This document shows, in pieces, positions 1-10,055 of a stretch of 64,000 bases of DNA (its first letter is position 1; every line of letters starts with the position of its first letter). The notes beneath the pieces were generated by a model, which had not been told where the DNA came from, did not search any database, and was given only the letters and a program-made list of their open reading frames with translations. The position numbers and the translations under genes are program-made. This stretch comes from Hydrogenophaga sp. BPS33 (lineage in GTDB: Bacteria; Pseudomonadota; Gammaproteobacteria; Burkholderiales; Burkholderiaceae_C), in assembly GCF_009859475.1 (NCBI RefSeq), contig NZ_CP044549.1, positions 3,596,001-3,660,000 of the forward strand, in the 5' to 3' direction.

Positions 1-1
1 G

Positions 2-487
2 GTGACCGGCTTCCAGATGACGGGCGAGATCATCGGCTTGGACGGCATCGTGAACGACCACCACTCGTGCAACGCGGTGGCGCTGGAGGATGCCGAGGTC
101 TGCATCATGCCGTTCGACCAGGTGGAAGAGCTTTCACGCGAATTCACCACGCTGCAGCACCACGTGCACAAGATCATGAGCCGCGAGATCGTGCGCGACC
201 ACGGCGTGATGCTGCTGCTGGGCAGCATGCGCGCAGAAGAGCGGCTGGCGGCATTCCTGCTGAACCTGGTGCAACGGCTGCACGCGCGGGGGTTCTCGCA
301 GTCGGAGCTGGTGCTGCGCATGACGCGCGAGGAGATCGGCAGCTACCTGGGCATGAAGCTGGAGACGGTCAGTCGAACGTTCTCGAAGTTCGTCGACGAC
401 GGCATCATTGACGTCAAGCAGCGCTACGTGCGCATCAAGGACACGGACGGCCTGCGCCGCATCGTGAACCCGCAGCCCTGTGGATGA
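2..487 (+). CDS. fnr: FNR-type oxygen-responsive regulator, 3' part
   Basis: Only the C-terminal 161 residues are present; the gene enters from the left edge, so the N-terminal Cys cluster that would bind the [4Fe-4S] centre cannot be seen. What is visible is the end of the cNMP-like beta barrel (GFQMTGEIIGLDGI), the dimer helix, and a winged helix-turn-helix whose recognition segment reads TREEIGSYLGMKLETVSRTFSKF, which is typical of FNR/ANR. Family members activate microaerobic genes under oxygen limitation. The gene converges on the cbb3 oxidase operon, and two FNR-like boxes in that region (5825-5838 and 8336-8349) fit its role. Identity as FNR rather than another CRP-family member is likely but rests on partial sequence. 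Confidence 0.85.
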   Translation: MTGFQMTGEIIGLDGIVNDHHSCNAVALEDAEVCIMPFDQVEELSREFTTLQHHVHKIMSREIVRDHGVMLLLGSMRAEERLAAFLLNLVQRLHARGFSQSELVLRMTREEIGSYLGMKLETVSRTFSKFVDDGIIDVKQRYVRIKDTDGLRRIVNPQPCG

Positions 488-505
488 TGTCGCTTCGCGG
501 GTCGC

Positions 506-548
506 TGCCCCCCCCAAGGGGGCTGATCCGCCTTGGGGCGGCCCGGCG
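506..548. repeat. GC-rich palindromic intergenic element, likely bidirectional terminator
   Basis: A run of C followed by AAGGGGGC, then GCCTTGGGGC and a GGCCCGGCGG tail, can fold into a strong hairpin (CCCCAAGG against CCTTGGGG). It lies between the convergent fnr and cco-operon ends, so a terminator role is sensible. The style resembles palindromic intergenic repeats I associate with Comamonadaceae genomes. Copy number cannot be judged from one window. Confidence 0.5.
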
Positions 549-571
549 GCGGATCGCGTCCCTTCTCCATT

Positions 572-793
572 TCAGTCTCGCGCCAGCCACACGCTGAGCG
601 CGCCCGAGAGCGCCGTCACCGCCCAGAACACGAAGAACGCCACGGTGTAGACCATCTGGCGCGAGCCTTCGAGCGGCTGGCCGCCGAGCCAGTGCAGGTC
701 GCCCGGGTCGACCATCGCGAACACCAGCATCTCCAGCAATGCGGCAGTGAGGAAGGTGGGCCAGGCGATGCCCATCCATTGGCGCACGTTCAT
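572..793 (-). CDS. small membrane protein at the end of the cco operon
   Basis: This 73-residue protein has two hydrophobic segments (about residues 8-27 and 47-69) separated by a short polar loop (PGDLHWLGGQ). GGAG lies about seven bases before the ATG, and the gene starts one base after the stop of the fixH-like gene, so it is surely part of the same transcript. I do not recognise a named family. Position after ccoG-fixH suggests a link to cbb3 oxidase assembly or to the membrane environment, but that is only inference from location. Confidence 0.7.
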   Translation of the reverse strand: MNVRQWMGIAWPTFLTAALLEMLVFAMVDPGDLHWLGGQPLEGSRQMVYTVAFFVFWAVTALSGALSVWLARD

Positions 794-794
794 T

Positions 795-1088
795 TCATCG
801 CTCCTGCGGCACGACGGGCGAGGCCGCGTGGTTGCGCGCCTGGTGGGCGGGCTGCAGCTGGATCAGGGCTTCGTCACGCGCCTGGCCTTGCAGCACGGAA
901 GCCGCCGCGCGGTCGCGCTCGAAAGCGGTTTTGTCGAGCACCGGGTCGGCATGGGTCACGGCAATGTAGACCATGACGAGACTGGCCAGCACCACGATCA
1001 GCGGGCCACCTACCACCAGCCACATTTGCGGCACGCGCCACCAAGCCACGCTCGGTATCTGGACGGTGGGAGAGGACGATGGGTTCAC
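795..1088 (-). CDS. FixH/CcoH-like protein
   Basis: This 97-residue protein has one N-terminal membrane segment (MWLVVGGPLIVVLASLVMVYIAV) followed by THADPVLDK, a signature of the FixH/CcoH group needed for cbb3 oxidase assembly. The rest is shorter than in many FixH proteins. An upstream TTG (1121) would extend it by 11 residues and overlap the ccoG stop, but GAAGGAG is placed correctly for the GTG at 1088, so I chose that start. It follows ccoG in the operon, the usual order (ccoGHIS), though here ccoI and ccoS lie at the other end. Confidence 0.8.
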   Translation of the reverse strand: MNPSSSPTVQIPSVAWWRVPQMWLVVGGPLIVVLASLVMVYIAVTHADPVLDKTAFERDRAAASVLQGQARDEALIQLQPAHQARNHAASPVVPQER

Positions 1089-1117
1089 GCGAGCTCCTTC
1101 AAAGACGGAAAACAAGT

Positions 1118-2548
<1,431 letters not shown>

Positions 2549-2585
2549 GAAGGATTCTTCTCGCGCGCGTCGGTCGGTCGGTCGA

Positions 2586-3503
2586 TCAGTTGGGCGCTGG
2601 CGACGCCTTGTTCGACATGCCCCACACATACGCGCTCAACACGTGGATCTGGTCGGCATTGAGCTTGTCAGCCTGGGCCGGCATCTGGTTGTTGAAGCCC
2701 TTGGTGATGGCCCGCACCACGGCCTCTTCGCCCCAGCCGTGCAGCCAGACCTTGTCGCTCAGGTTGGGTGCGCCCATGGCGGTGTTGCCCTTGCCGTCCG
2801 CGCCATGGCACGCCGCGCAGGCGGCGAAGGCGGGTCGGCCCAGAGCCGCGCGTACCGAGTCGTGCGGGCTGCCCGAGAGGCTGAGCACGAAGTGGGCGAC
2901 GTTGCGCACGTCTTCGGGCGAGCCCACGGCCGCGGCCATGGGAGGCATCACGCCCATGCGCCCGGAGATGATGGTGGCCTTGATCGTGGCCGGGTCACCA
3001 CCCCAGAGCCAATCGCCATCGGTCAGGTTGGGAAAGCTGCGCGCGCCGCGCGCGTCAGAGCCGTGGCAGGTGGCGCAGTTGTTCATGAACAGGCGCTCGC
3101 CGATCGCCATGGCCTGTGCGTTGCCCGCGAGCTGCTGGGGCTCCATGCCGTTGAATTGCGCGTACAACGGCGCGATCTCTTCGGCTCGCTTGGCCACTTC
3201 GTTCTGGTAGCGGCTGCCGGACGTCCAGTTCAACATGCCCGGGTACTTGCCGTACATGGGGTACAGCAAGCCGTAGAGCAGCGAGAACACCACAGTGATG
3301 ATGAAGAGATAGACCCACCAGCGCGGCAGCGGGTTGTTCATTTCGCGCAGGTCTTCGTCCCACACGTGGCCGGTGGTGTTGTCGGCCGTGGCCTTGACCT
3401 TGGCGGTGCCGCTGACCCACAGCAGCACCAGGCACGCCAGGATGCTGACCAGCGTGAGGCCGGCCACGTACCAGGACCAGAAATCGCTCGTAAAGTCGCT
3501 CAT
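2586..3503 (-). CDS. ccoP: cbb3-type cytochrome c oxidase subunit III, dihaem
   Basis: The 305-residue protein has an N-terminal helix (residues 9-30), a second helix (WVYLFIITVVFSLLYGLLYP) and two c-type haem sites, CATCH and CAACH, each followed by a domain with distal Met candidates (MGVMPPM and NNQMPAQ). This is the standard CcoP architecture; the subunit accepts electrons from bc1 or soluble cytochromes and passes them to CcoO. Its ATG overlaps the ccoQ stop by four bases (ATGA), which indicates translational coupling. Confidence 0.97.
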   Translation of the reverse strand: MSDFTSDFWSWYVAGLTLVSILACLVLLWVSGTAKVKATADNTTGHVWDEDLREMNNPLPRWWVYLFIITVVFSLLYGLLYPMYGKYPGMLNWTSGSRYQNEVAKRAEEIAPLYAQFNGMEPQQLAGNAQAMAIGERLFMNNCATCHGSDARGARSFPNLTDGDWLWGGDPATIKATIISGRMGVMPPMAAAVGSPEDVRNVAHFVLSLSGSPHDSVRAALGRPAFAACAACHGADGKGNTAMGAPNLSDKVWLHGWGEEAVVRAITKGFNNQMPAQADKLNADQIHVLSAYVWGMSNKASPAPN

Positions 3504-3667
3504 GAGGGTTCTCTCGTGCTGTCTTGGGGCGCTTCGTCGCGAAACGGCAGCAGGGCCGCGTCGTCGAAGCGGGCCTGGTTGCGCCGGGACCAGGCCCAGA
3601 CAACGATGCCCAGGAAGGTCAACAGGCTGATCACGGTGACAGTGCTGCGCAGAACGTTGATGTCCAT
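3500..3667 (-). CDS. ccoQ: cbb3-type oxidase small subunit CcoQ
   Basis: This 55-residue protein starts MDINVLRSTVTVISLLTFLG, with a single membrane helix ending in WAWSRRN and then a short acidic tail. This is the CcoQ pattern; the subunit stabilises the interaction of CcoP with the CcoNO core. An upstream in-frame extension exists, but it would run back over ccoO, so the ATG at 3667 between ccoO and ccoP is used. It overlaps ccoP by four bases. Confidence 0.93.
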   Translation of the reverse strand: MDINVLRSTVTVISLLTFLGIVVWAWSRRNQARFDDAALLPFRDEAPQDSTREPS

Positions 3668-3684
3668 GTGTGCTCTCCAGGTGC

Positions 3685-4308
3685 TCACTTGATTGCGGTG
3701 CCGAGCACCTGCAGATAGGCGATCAGTGCGTCCAAGTCGGTCTTGCCTTTCACCTCGTCGCTGGACGCGGCGATCTCTTCGTCGGTGTACGGCGCGCCCA
3801 GCGTGCGCAGCGCTTGCATGCGCCTGGGCAGGCCGGCCGCGTCCACGGTCTTCTTCTCCAGCCAGGGGTAGGCCGGCATGTTGGACTCGGGCACCAGATC
3901 GCGCGGGTTGATCAGGTGGATGCGGTGCCATTCGTCGCTATAGCGGCCGCCCACGCGGTGCAGGTCGGGGCCGGTGCGCTTGCTGCCCCACTGGAACGGG
4001 CGGTCGTAGACGAACTCGCCCGCCACCGAGTAGTGGCCGTAGCGCAGCGTCTCGGCCTGGAAGGGGCGGATCATCTGCGAGTGGCAGTTGTAGCAACCCT
4101 CGCGCACGTACACGTCGCGTCCGGCGATCTGCAAGGCGGAGTACGGCTTGAGGCCGGGCACCGGTTGCGTGGTGGATTTCTGGAAGAACAGCGGAACGAT
4201 TTCCACCAGACCGCCCACCGCGATCACCAGCACGATGAGCACGATCATCAGGAAGTTGTTGGTCTCGATCCGCTCGTGGGTGAAACCTTGTGGCTTTTCT
4301 TGGGCCAT
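3685..4308 (-). CDS. ccoO: cbb3-type cytochrome c oxidase subunit II, monohaem
   Basis: The 207-residue protein has an N-terminal anchor ([21 protein letters not shown]), a single haem c site CYNCH, and the characteristic SQMIRPF and ETLRYGHYS segments. [11 protein letters not shown] contains the probable axial Met. It lies ten bases after ccoN in the canonical ccoNOQP order and brings electrons to the binuclear centre in CcoN. Confidence 0.97.
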   Translation of the reverse strand: MAQEKPQGFTHERIETNNFLMIVLIVLVIAVGGLVEIVPLFFQKSTTQPVPGLKPYSALQIAGRDVYVREGCYNCHSQMIRPFQAETLRYGHYSVAGEFVYDRPFQWGSKRTGPDLHRVGGRYSDEWHRIHLINPRDLVPESNMPAYPWLEKKTVDAAGLPRRMQALRTLGAPYTDEEIAASSDEVKGKTDLDALIAYLQVLGTAIK

Positions 4309-4318
4309 GTGCGTGTCC

Positions 4319-5767
4319 TCAGGCTTGAGCCGGATTCAGGGTTGGAATGCGGGCCTCTTGCACCCGTCCGTTGCGCGCGGTCATGACCATGTTCCAGAAC
4401 ATCAGCACCATGCCGGCGAGGTAGAGCACGCCGCCGCTCAGGCGGATCAGATAGAAGGGGAAGGTGGCCTTCACCGACTCGACGAAGGTGTAGGTCAGGC
4501 TGCCATCGGGGTTGACCGCACGCCACATCAGGCCCTGCATCACGCCGGCGATCCACATCGCGGCGATGTAGAGCACGATGCCGATGGTCGAGATCCAGAA
4601 GTGCAGTTCGATGGCGGGCACCGAGTACATCTGCTTCTGGCCGTAGAGGCGCGGGATCAGGTAGTACATCGTGCCCATGGTGATCAGGCCGACCCAGCCC
4701 AATGCACCGGCGTGCACGTGGCCCACGGTCCAGTCGGTGTAGTGCGAGAGCGCGTTCACCGTCTTGATCGACATCATCGGCCCCTCGAAAGTGGCCATGC
4801 CGTAGAACGACAGGGAGACGATCAGGAAGCGCAGGATCGGGTCTTCGCGCAGCTTGTGCCAGGCGCCCGAGAGGGTCATGATGCCGTTGATCATGCCGCC
4901 CCAGCTGGGCGCCAGCAGGATGAGCGAGAACACCATGCCGACCGATTGCGCCCAGTCGGGCAAGGCCGTGTAGTGCAGGTGGTGCGGGCCGGCCCACATG
5001 TAGGTGAAGATCAGCGCCCAGAAGTGCACGATGGACAGGCGGTAGCTGTACACGGGGCGCTCGGCCTGCTTGGGGATGAAGTAATACACCATGCCCAGGA
5101 AACCGGCGGTGAGGAAGAAGCCGACCGCGTTGTGGCCGTACCACCACTGCACCATCGCGTCCTGCACGCCGGCGTAGGCCGAGTAGCTCTTGAACAGGTC
5201 CACCGGCAACGCGGCGCTGTTGACCAGGTGCAACACCGCCACGGCCAGGATGAAGGCGCCGAAGAACCAGTTGGCCACGTAGATGTGGCGCACCTTGCGC
5301 ATGCCAATGGTGCCGAAGAACACGATGGCGTAGGACACCCACACGAACGTGATCAGGATGTCGATCGGCCACTCCAGCTCCGCGTATTCCTTGCCCGAGG
5401 TGTAGCCCATGGGCAGCGTGATCGCGGCCAGCACGATGACCAGTTGCCAACCCCAGAAGGTGAAGGCCGCGAGCCGGTCGGAGATCAGGCGGACCTGGCA
5501 GGTGCGCTGCACCACGTAGTAGCTGGCGGCGAACAGGCCGCAACCACCGAAGGCGAAGATCACCGCGTTGGTGTGCAAGGGCCGCAGGCGGCCATACGAC
5601 AGCCATTCGATGCCCAGATTGAGCGCAGGCCAGGTGAGCTGCGCGGCGATGATCACGCCCACCAGCATGCCCACCACGCCCCATACCACCGTCATGATGG
5701 CGAATTGCCGAACGACTTTGTCGTTGTAGACCTCTGCCGATGGGCGGGTCCCGCTGGTCACTGACAT
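4319..5767 (-). CDS. ccoN: cbb3-type cytochrome c oxidase catalytic subunit I
   Basis: A 482-residue, roughly twelve-helix haem-copper oxidase subunit. Recognisable segments include [21 protein letters not shown], the [18 protein letters not shown] stretch with the Cu-binding His/Tyr helix, [16 protein letters not shown] and [17 protein letters not shown] with haem ligands. It reduces oxygen at high affinity under microaerobic conditions. GAGGAG is a few bases ahead of the ATG at 5767; nine further in-frame residues are possible but would contain that Shine-Dalgarno. The FNR box at 5825-5838 is correctly placed to drive the operon. Confidence 0.98.
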   Translation of the reverse strand: MSVTSGTRPSAEVYNDKVVRQFAIMTVVWGVVGMLVGVIIAAQLTWPALNLGIEWLSYGRLRPLHTNAVIFAFGGCGLFAASYYVVQRTCQVRLISDRLAAFTFWGWQLVIVLAAITLPMGYTSGKEYAELEWPIDILITFVWVSYAIVFFGTIGMRKVRHIYVANWFFGAFILAVAVLHLVNSAALPVDLFKSYSAYAGVQDAMVQWWYGHNAVGFFLTAGFLGMVYYFIPKQAERPVYSYRLSIVHFWALIFTYMWAGPHHLHYTALPDWAQSVGMVFSLILLAPSWGGMINGIMTLSGAWHKLREDPILRFLIVSLSFYGMATFEGPMMSIKTVNALSHYTDWTVGHVHAGALGWVGLITMGTMYYLIPRLYGQKQMYSVPAIELHFWISTIGIVLYIAAMWIAGVMQGLMWRAVNPDGSLTYTFVESVKATFPFYLIRLSGGVLYLAGMVLMFWNMVMTARNGRVQEARIPTLNPAQA

Positions 5768-5824
5768 ACACAACTCCTCGCAAGTGTCATGCAAGCAGTG
5801 TCGGCAAGGCGCGGCGTTCGCACC

Positions 5825-5838
5825 TTGACCTACGTCAA
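5825..5838. promoter_or_regulatory. FNR/ANR-type box upstream of ccoN
   Basis: TTGAC-CTAC-GTCAA is a perfect inverted repeat of the FNR half-site type. Its centre is about 64 bases before the ccoN start, which would suit a class II position if transcription begins about 20-25 bases before the ATG. It overlaps the stop codon of ccoS (5835-5837), so coding end and operator share bases. Confidence 0.8.
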
Positions 5839-5972
5839 TCGTTCTTCAGAATGCGCTCGCCTTCGCGTTCGACGTTGTCGAACTGGCCGCCTTGCAGCGC
5901 CCACCAGAACACGCCGATGATGCCGAAGACCAGCAGCACGGAGAGCGGAATCAGGAGAAAGAGAACGTCCAT
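5835..5972 (-). CDS. ccoS: cbb3-type oxidase assembly protein CcoS
   Basis: This 45-residue gene reads [20 protein letters not shown], followed by [13 protein letters not shown] and a short charged tail. That is the CcoS/FixS signature (one helix then FWWA..GQFDDLE-like). It follows the ccoI stop by four bases, which fits the usual ccoI-ccoS coupling. CcoS is required for haem/copper insertion into cbb3 oxidase. Its last codons overlap the FNR box that serves ccoN. Confidence 0.92.
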   Translation of the reverse strand: MDVLFLLIPLSVLLVFGIIGVFWWALQGGQFDNVEREGERILKND

Positions 5973-5976
5973 GCTT

Positions 5977-8301
5977 TCAGGTTCGCGCCAGGCGCAAGGC
6001 ATTGCCGATCACTAGCAAGGAACTCGCCGCCATGCCCAGGCCGGCGAGCCACGGCGGCATATAGCCCAGCAGCGCCAGGGGCACGCACACCAGGTTGTAG
6101 CCGGCGGCCCAGGCCAGGTTCTGGCGCACCGTGCGCAGCGTGTTGCGCGCCTGGGTCAGGGTGCGCACCACGTCCATCACCTGGCCGCCCTGCACGATGA
6201 AGTCCGATTGCGCCTGCGCCAGTGGGGCCGCATGGCCGAGCGCGAACGAGGTGTCGGCCCGCGCGAGCACCGGACCGTCGTTGAGGCCATCGCCCACCAT
6301 CGCGACTTTCAGGCCGCGCGCCTGCAGTGCCTGGATTTCGGCGAGCTTTTGCTCCGGCGACGCGCCACCGATGATGTGGTCCACCCCCACGGCCTGCCCC
6401 ACCCGAAGCGCCGCGAGGCCATGATCGCCCGAGAGCAGCCAGGTGCGCACGCCCTTCTCGCGCAAGGCCGCCACCGCCTGCGCCGCGTCGTCGCGCAAAC
6501 CTTCTTCGAGGCGGAAACTGGCCAACCAGCCGCTCGGGTCGGCCAGGTGCACCGTGGGCGCCTCCGGATGGTTTTCCCAGGACGCGGCACCGCAGAAGGC
6601 CGCAGAGCCCAGGCGCACCCAAGCGCCATCGGGCTGCACCGCCTGCATGCCCTGCCCCGCCTGTTCGGTGTGGCCGGCCAGGGGTGCCAGCACAACGTGT
6701 TCGGCCAGCGCTTGCGCGACGATGGCGCGCGAGGCCGGGTGCAAGGAGCCTTCGGCCAAGGCCCCTGCGAGCGCGAGCGCCTGGGCGCGATCCACGCCAT
6801 CGCGCGTGCGGATCTCGCGCACCGCGGGCCGGTCGTGTGTGAGCGTGCCGGTCTTGTCGAACACCACCGCGTCCACCTGGGCCAGGGTCTCGAAGGCTTG
6901 CAGCCGCCGCACCAGAACACCGCGGCGCGCCAGGGCGCCGGCGGAGGTGAGCATGGCCGCCGGCGTGGCGAGCGAGAGCGCACAGGGACAGGTGACGATC
7001 AGCACTGCGACCGCGACGGCCAGGGCCTGCGAATGGTCGAGCTGCCACCAGGTCACGCCCGCGAGCGCCGCGGCCAGCAACACCAGCAGCAGGAACGGCG
7101 CGGCCACGCGGTCGGCCAGCACGGCCAGGCGCGGCTTCTCTGTCGAGGCCCGCTCCATCAGCTGCACGATCTGCGCGAAGCGCGTGTCCCGGCCCAGGCG
7201 CGCCACCCGCACGCGCACCGGCCCGCCCAGGTTGAAGCTGCCGGCCACCAGCGCCTGGCCCTGCCGCCGCGCGACCGGGTGCGACTCGCCGGTGAGCAGC
7301 GCCTCGTCGACCAGCGCGTCGGCATCGAGCAGTTCGCCATCGGCGGGAAACGCCTGCGCTGCGCGCACGCGCAGCACGTCACCCACCTGCAGGCGGCGCA
7401 GCGAGACCGATTCGAAGCTGCCATCGGGCTTCTGCCGGTCGCACACCTGCGGCAAACGGTTCATCAGCTCGTCCAGCGCACCCGCGGTGTGGTCGCGCGC
7501 CTTGTGTTCGAGGTAGCGCCCGCCCAGCAAGAAGAACACGAACATGGTCAGCGAGTCGAACCAGACCTCCGAGCCCCAGGGACCATGGGGGTCGAAGGTC
7601 GCGGCAGAGCTGGCCAGGAAGGTCACGAGGATGCCGATGGACACCGGCGTGTCCATGCCCACGCGGCCGTGCCGAAGATCGCGCCAGGCGTTGGCGAAGA
7701 ACGGGCCGCTGGCAAAGAACACCACCGGCAGGCTGACCACCCAGCTGGCCCAGCGCAGCAGTTGGTCGATGTCGGCAGGGATCTCACCCGGCTCGGCGAC
7801 GTACGCGGGCCACGCGAACATCATCACCTGCATCATGCAGAAGCCGGCCACGAACAGGCGCCAGAGGGCCTGCCGGGTTTCGCGCAGGCGCTCGCTGACC
7901 GAGGCAGCCTGGGGCATCGGCAGCACCCGGTAACCCCGTTGACCGAGCGCGCGGGCCAGCGTGGACAGGCGCGTGAGCGCCGGGTCCCACTGCAGGGCCA
8001 GGCGCCGCGTGGCCGCGTGGACCTGGGCGCCCAGAAAGCCCGGCATGCCTTGCAAGGCCGACTCCACCGCGTCGGCGCAGGCCGCGCAATACATGCCCTG
8101 CACCACGAGGACCGACTCGGCCCCGCTGCCGGCCGGCGCATCCGCGGTCAACGACCGGGTGAACGCTTCCTGCTCCACGGGATCGTCCAGCACCGCGAAA
8201 TCGTCGGTGACCGTCAGCGATCCCCGGTGTTCGTCCACCCAGTCCCCGACCAGCCCGGGCACACGGCTTGCGGCAAGAGATGGGGAGACTGCAGAATGCA
8301 T
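5977..8301 (-). CDS. ccoI: copper-exporting P1B ATPase of the CcoI/FixI type
   Basis: The 774-residue protein has an N-terminal DDPVEQEAFTR segment typical of CcoI, a heavy-metal domain with GMYCAACADAVE, TGES in the actuator domain, the membrane metal site CPCAL, the phosphorylation site DKTGT and the hinge GDGLNDGP. CcoI/FixI pumps copper to the periplasm for cbb3 assembly. The frame is open further upstream, but the ATG at 8301 matches family starts and leaves the shared regulatory region with the divergent stress gene intact. ccoS follows directly. Confidence 0.95.
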   Translation of the reverse strand: MHSAVSPSLAASRVPGLVGDWVDEHRGSLTVTDDFAVLDDPVEQEAFTRSLTADAPAGSGAESVLVVQGMYCAACADAVESALQGMPGFLGAQVHAATRRLALQWDPALTRLSTLARALGQRGYRVLPMPQAASVSERLRETRQALWRLFVAGFCMMQVMMFAWPAYVAEPGEIPADIDQLLRWASWVVSLPVVFFASGPFFANAWRDLRHGRVGMDTPVSIGILVTFLASSAATFDPHGPWGSEVWFDSLTMFVFFLLGGRYLEHKARDHTAGALDELMNRLPQVCDRQKPDGSFESVSLRRLQVGDVLRVRAAQAFPADGELLDADALVDEALLTGESHPVARRQGQALVAGSFNLGGPVRVRVARLGRDTRFAQIVQLMERASTEKPRLAVLADRVAAPFLLLVLLAAALAGVTWWQLDHSQALAVAVAVLIVTCPCALSLATPAAMLTSAGALARRGVLVRRLQAFETLAQVDAVVFDKTGTLTHDRPAVREIRTRDGVDRAQALALAGALAEGSLHPASRAIVAQALAEHVVLAPLAGHTEQAGQGMQAVQPDGAWVRLGSAAFCGAASWENHPEAPTVHLADPSGWLASFRLEEGLRDDAAQAVAALREKGVRTWLLSGDHGLAALRVGQAVGVDHIIGGASPEQKLAEIQALQARGLKVAMVGDGLNDGPVLARADTSFALGHAAPLAQAQSDFIVQGGQVMDVVRTLTQARNTLRTVRQNLAWAAGYNLVCVPLALLGYMPPWLAGLGMAASSLLVIGNALRLART

Positions 8302-8335
8302 GGCGCAAGCGTAGTCCACGCCGTGAGCTGCGCTC

Positions 8336-8349
8336 TTGACATAGATCAA
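8336..8349. promoter_or_regulatory. FNR/ANR-type box between ccoI and the stress gene
   Basis: TTGAC-ATAG-ATCAA matches the FNR consensus. The centre lies about 64 bases before the universal stress gene ATG, and about 41 bases before the ccoI ATG on the other strand. The spacing to the stress gene equals that of the ccoN box to its ATG, so activation of that gene is the better guess; it may also act on ccoI. Confidence 0.75.
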
Positions 8350-8406
8350 GCACAAATGCCGATGCTTTGTTACGCTGGACCGGTCAACCACAGAAGGAGA
8401 ATCAAC

Positions 8407-8850
8407 ATGTACAAGCGAATTCTGATTGCCACCGACGGGTCGAAGCTGTCCGATCAGGCGGTAGAACACGGCCTCAATCTGGCCGACCTGACAGGCGCGG
8501 ACGTGGTGGCGCTCAAGGTGGTCCCGCGCTATCCGCAGTCCTACTTCGAAGGCGGTGTGGCGCTGGCCGCCGCCGAGGTGGGCCGCATCGAAAAGCAATG
8601 GCAGGAACAGGCATTGGTCGCCGTGAACGCGGTGAAGTCGGCCGGGCAACTGCGCGAGGTGAAGGTCAAGCCGGTCACGGTGAAGTCCGACCTGGTGTCC
8701 GAAGCCATCATCGCCACGGCCAAGCGCAACAAGTGCGACCTGATCGTGATGGCCTCGCACGGCCGCCGCGGCATCAAGCGCCTGTTGCTGGGCAGCGAAA
8801 CGCAACAGGTGCTGACGCACTCGCACATTCCCGTGCTGGTGCTGAGGTAA
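8407..8850 (+). CDS. universal stress protein, UspA family
   Basis: The 147-residue single-domain protein starts MYKRILIATDGSKLSDQAVEH and ends with the nucleotide-binding loop VMASHGRRGIKRLLLGSETQQV and the strand HIPVLVLR. The G-2X-G-9X-G(S/T) motif marks an ATP-binding Usp. AGAAGGAG lies just upstream. The FNR box in the divergent promoter suggests induction at low oxygen, as for several Usp genes located beside cbb3 operons. Confidence 0.93.
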   Translation: MYKRILIATDGSKLSDQAVEHGLNLADLTGADVVALKVVPRYPQSYFEGGVALAAAEVGRIEKQWQEQALVAVNAVKSAGQLREVKVKPVTVKSDLVSEAIIATAKRNKCDLIVMASHGRRGIKRLLLGSETQQVLTHSHIPVLVLR

Positions 8851-8868
8851 GGCCTCACGGGCGTCGGC

Positions 8869-10047
8869 TCAGCCTCTGACCGGGGCCCGGGCGGGGAGCA
8901 GAAAAAGCGCCAGGAACGCCAGGAGCCCCACGGCGGATGACAGCACCAGCGCGCCCGCCCCCCAGTGGTCAAGCGCCAGCCCGAACAGCCAGGGCGCCAA
9001 CGCCTGAGCGAACCTGGCAGGCACCATCAACACACCCTGGCGCTGGCCGTACCCGTGCGGGCCGAAGACGACCAGGGGCAGCGTGCCCTTGGCGATGGTC
9101 AGAATGCCATTGCCCGCGCCATGCAGGATGCCGAACACCGCCGCCGCTGGCGCACCCCAAAGCGCCAGCGCCGCGGCGCCCAACGGGTGCAGAGCCGACG
9201 CCAGCCGGGCCGACAGCAGCGGATGGACCTTGCTCAGAAAACCGAACTCCAGCAAGCGCGCGCCCACCTGGGCAGGCCCGATAAGCGCCCCCACAAACAC
9301 AGCACTGGCGAGGGTGGCGCCCGCTGCCTGGAGCAAGCGTGGCAGGTGCGCGGCCATTGCCGTGGAGATGAACCACGTCGTGGCGAACACGAAAGAAAGC
9401 ACCCAAGTCGCCCGCCCCACGGACGCACTTTTCACCACCTCGCGCGGCATGGGGTCTGCGCGTGCTGGCTGGGGCAGCGTTGTCGGCGCCCGTGCGAGCA
9501 AGGCATTGAGCGGCAGCCCCAGCACCAGGTGCAGTGCCGCCCAGACCAGGCAGGCACCGCGCCACCCGATGTGCGCTTCCATCCATGCCGACAGGGGCCA
9601 GCCCACCGTGCTGGCGAACCCGGCGATGAGCGTGATGCCCGTGATGGCGCCGCGCGCCTCCTTGCCATACAAGCGCACCAGCGAGGCAAACGCGGCCTCG
9701 TACAGGCCACTGCCCATGCCGATGCCGATGACGATCCAGGAGGCAAAGAGTCCGATGGGCCCCTGCGCAAATCCGAGCCCCATCAAACCGAGCGCGAAGA
9801 GAACATTGGTTGCCATCAACACCGGCCGGCCGCCCCACCGATCGATCGCCGCACCGGCACGGGGCCCCAACAAGGCCGAGACCACCAACGCGACCGAGAA
9901 AGCCGCGAAGACCGTCGGAACCGAGACACCCAGTTCGCGTGCCATGGGCGCTGCCAGCATGGCCGGCAGGTAGTACGAAGACGCCCAGGCCAGGGTCTGC
10001 GCGGCGCCCAACGCCGCCACGCTCAGGCCGCGCCGCTCACCTTGCAT
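8869..10047 (-). CDS. MFS transporter downstream of arsC
   Basis: A 392-residue, about twelve-helix major facilitator with the loop 2-3 signature DRWGGRPVLM and a second half beginning after a central polar stretch (DPMPREVVKSASVG). It follows arsC by eight bases, so it is co-transcribed with the arsenic genes. Substrate is unknown; an arsenical or metabolite export role is plausible from position and could matter because the ACR3 permease in the operon is deleted. The longer upstream frame overlaps arsC and is unlikely. Confidence 0.85.
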   Translation of the reverse strand: MQGERRGLSVAALGAAQTLAWASSYYLPAMLAAPMARELGVSVPTVFAAFSVALVVSALLGPRAGAAIDRWGGRPVLMATNVLFALGLMGLGFAQGPIGLFASWIVIGIGMGSGLYEAAFASLVRLYGKEARGAITGITLIAGFASTVGWPLSAWMEAHIGWRGACLVWAALHLVLGLPLNALLARAPTTLPQPARADPMPREVVKSASVGRATWVLSFVFATTWFISTAMAAHLPRLLQAAGATLASAVFVGALIGPAQVGARLLEFGFLSKVHPLLSARLASALHPLGAAALALWGAPAAAVFGILHGAGNGILTIAKGTLPLVVFGPHGYGQRQGVLMVPARFAQALAPWLFGLALDHWGAGALVLSSAVGLLAFLALFLLPARAPVRG

Positions 10048-10055
10048 GGCTTGCG

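Noticed and set aside
6208..8850. 880-residue plus-strand open frame opposite ccoI
   Set aside because: It runs antisense through a certain P-type ATPase gene and its composition (Arg/His/Gln/Gly-rich) is that of a shadow frame in GC-rich DNA; only its last part coincides with the real stress protein gene.
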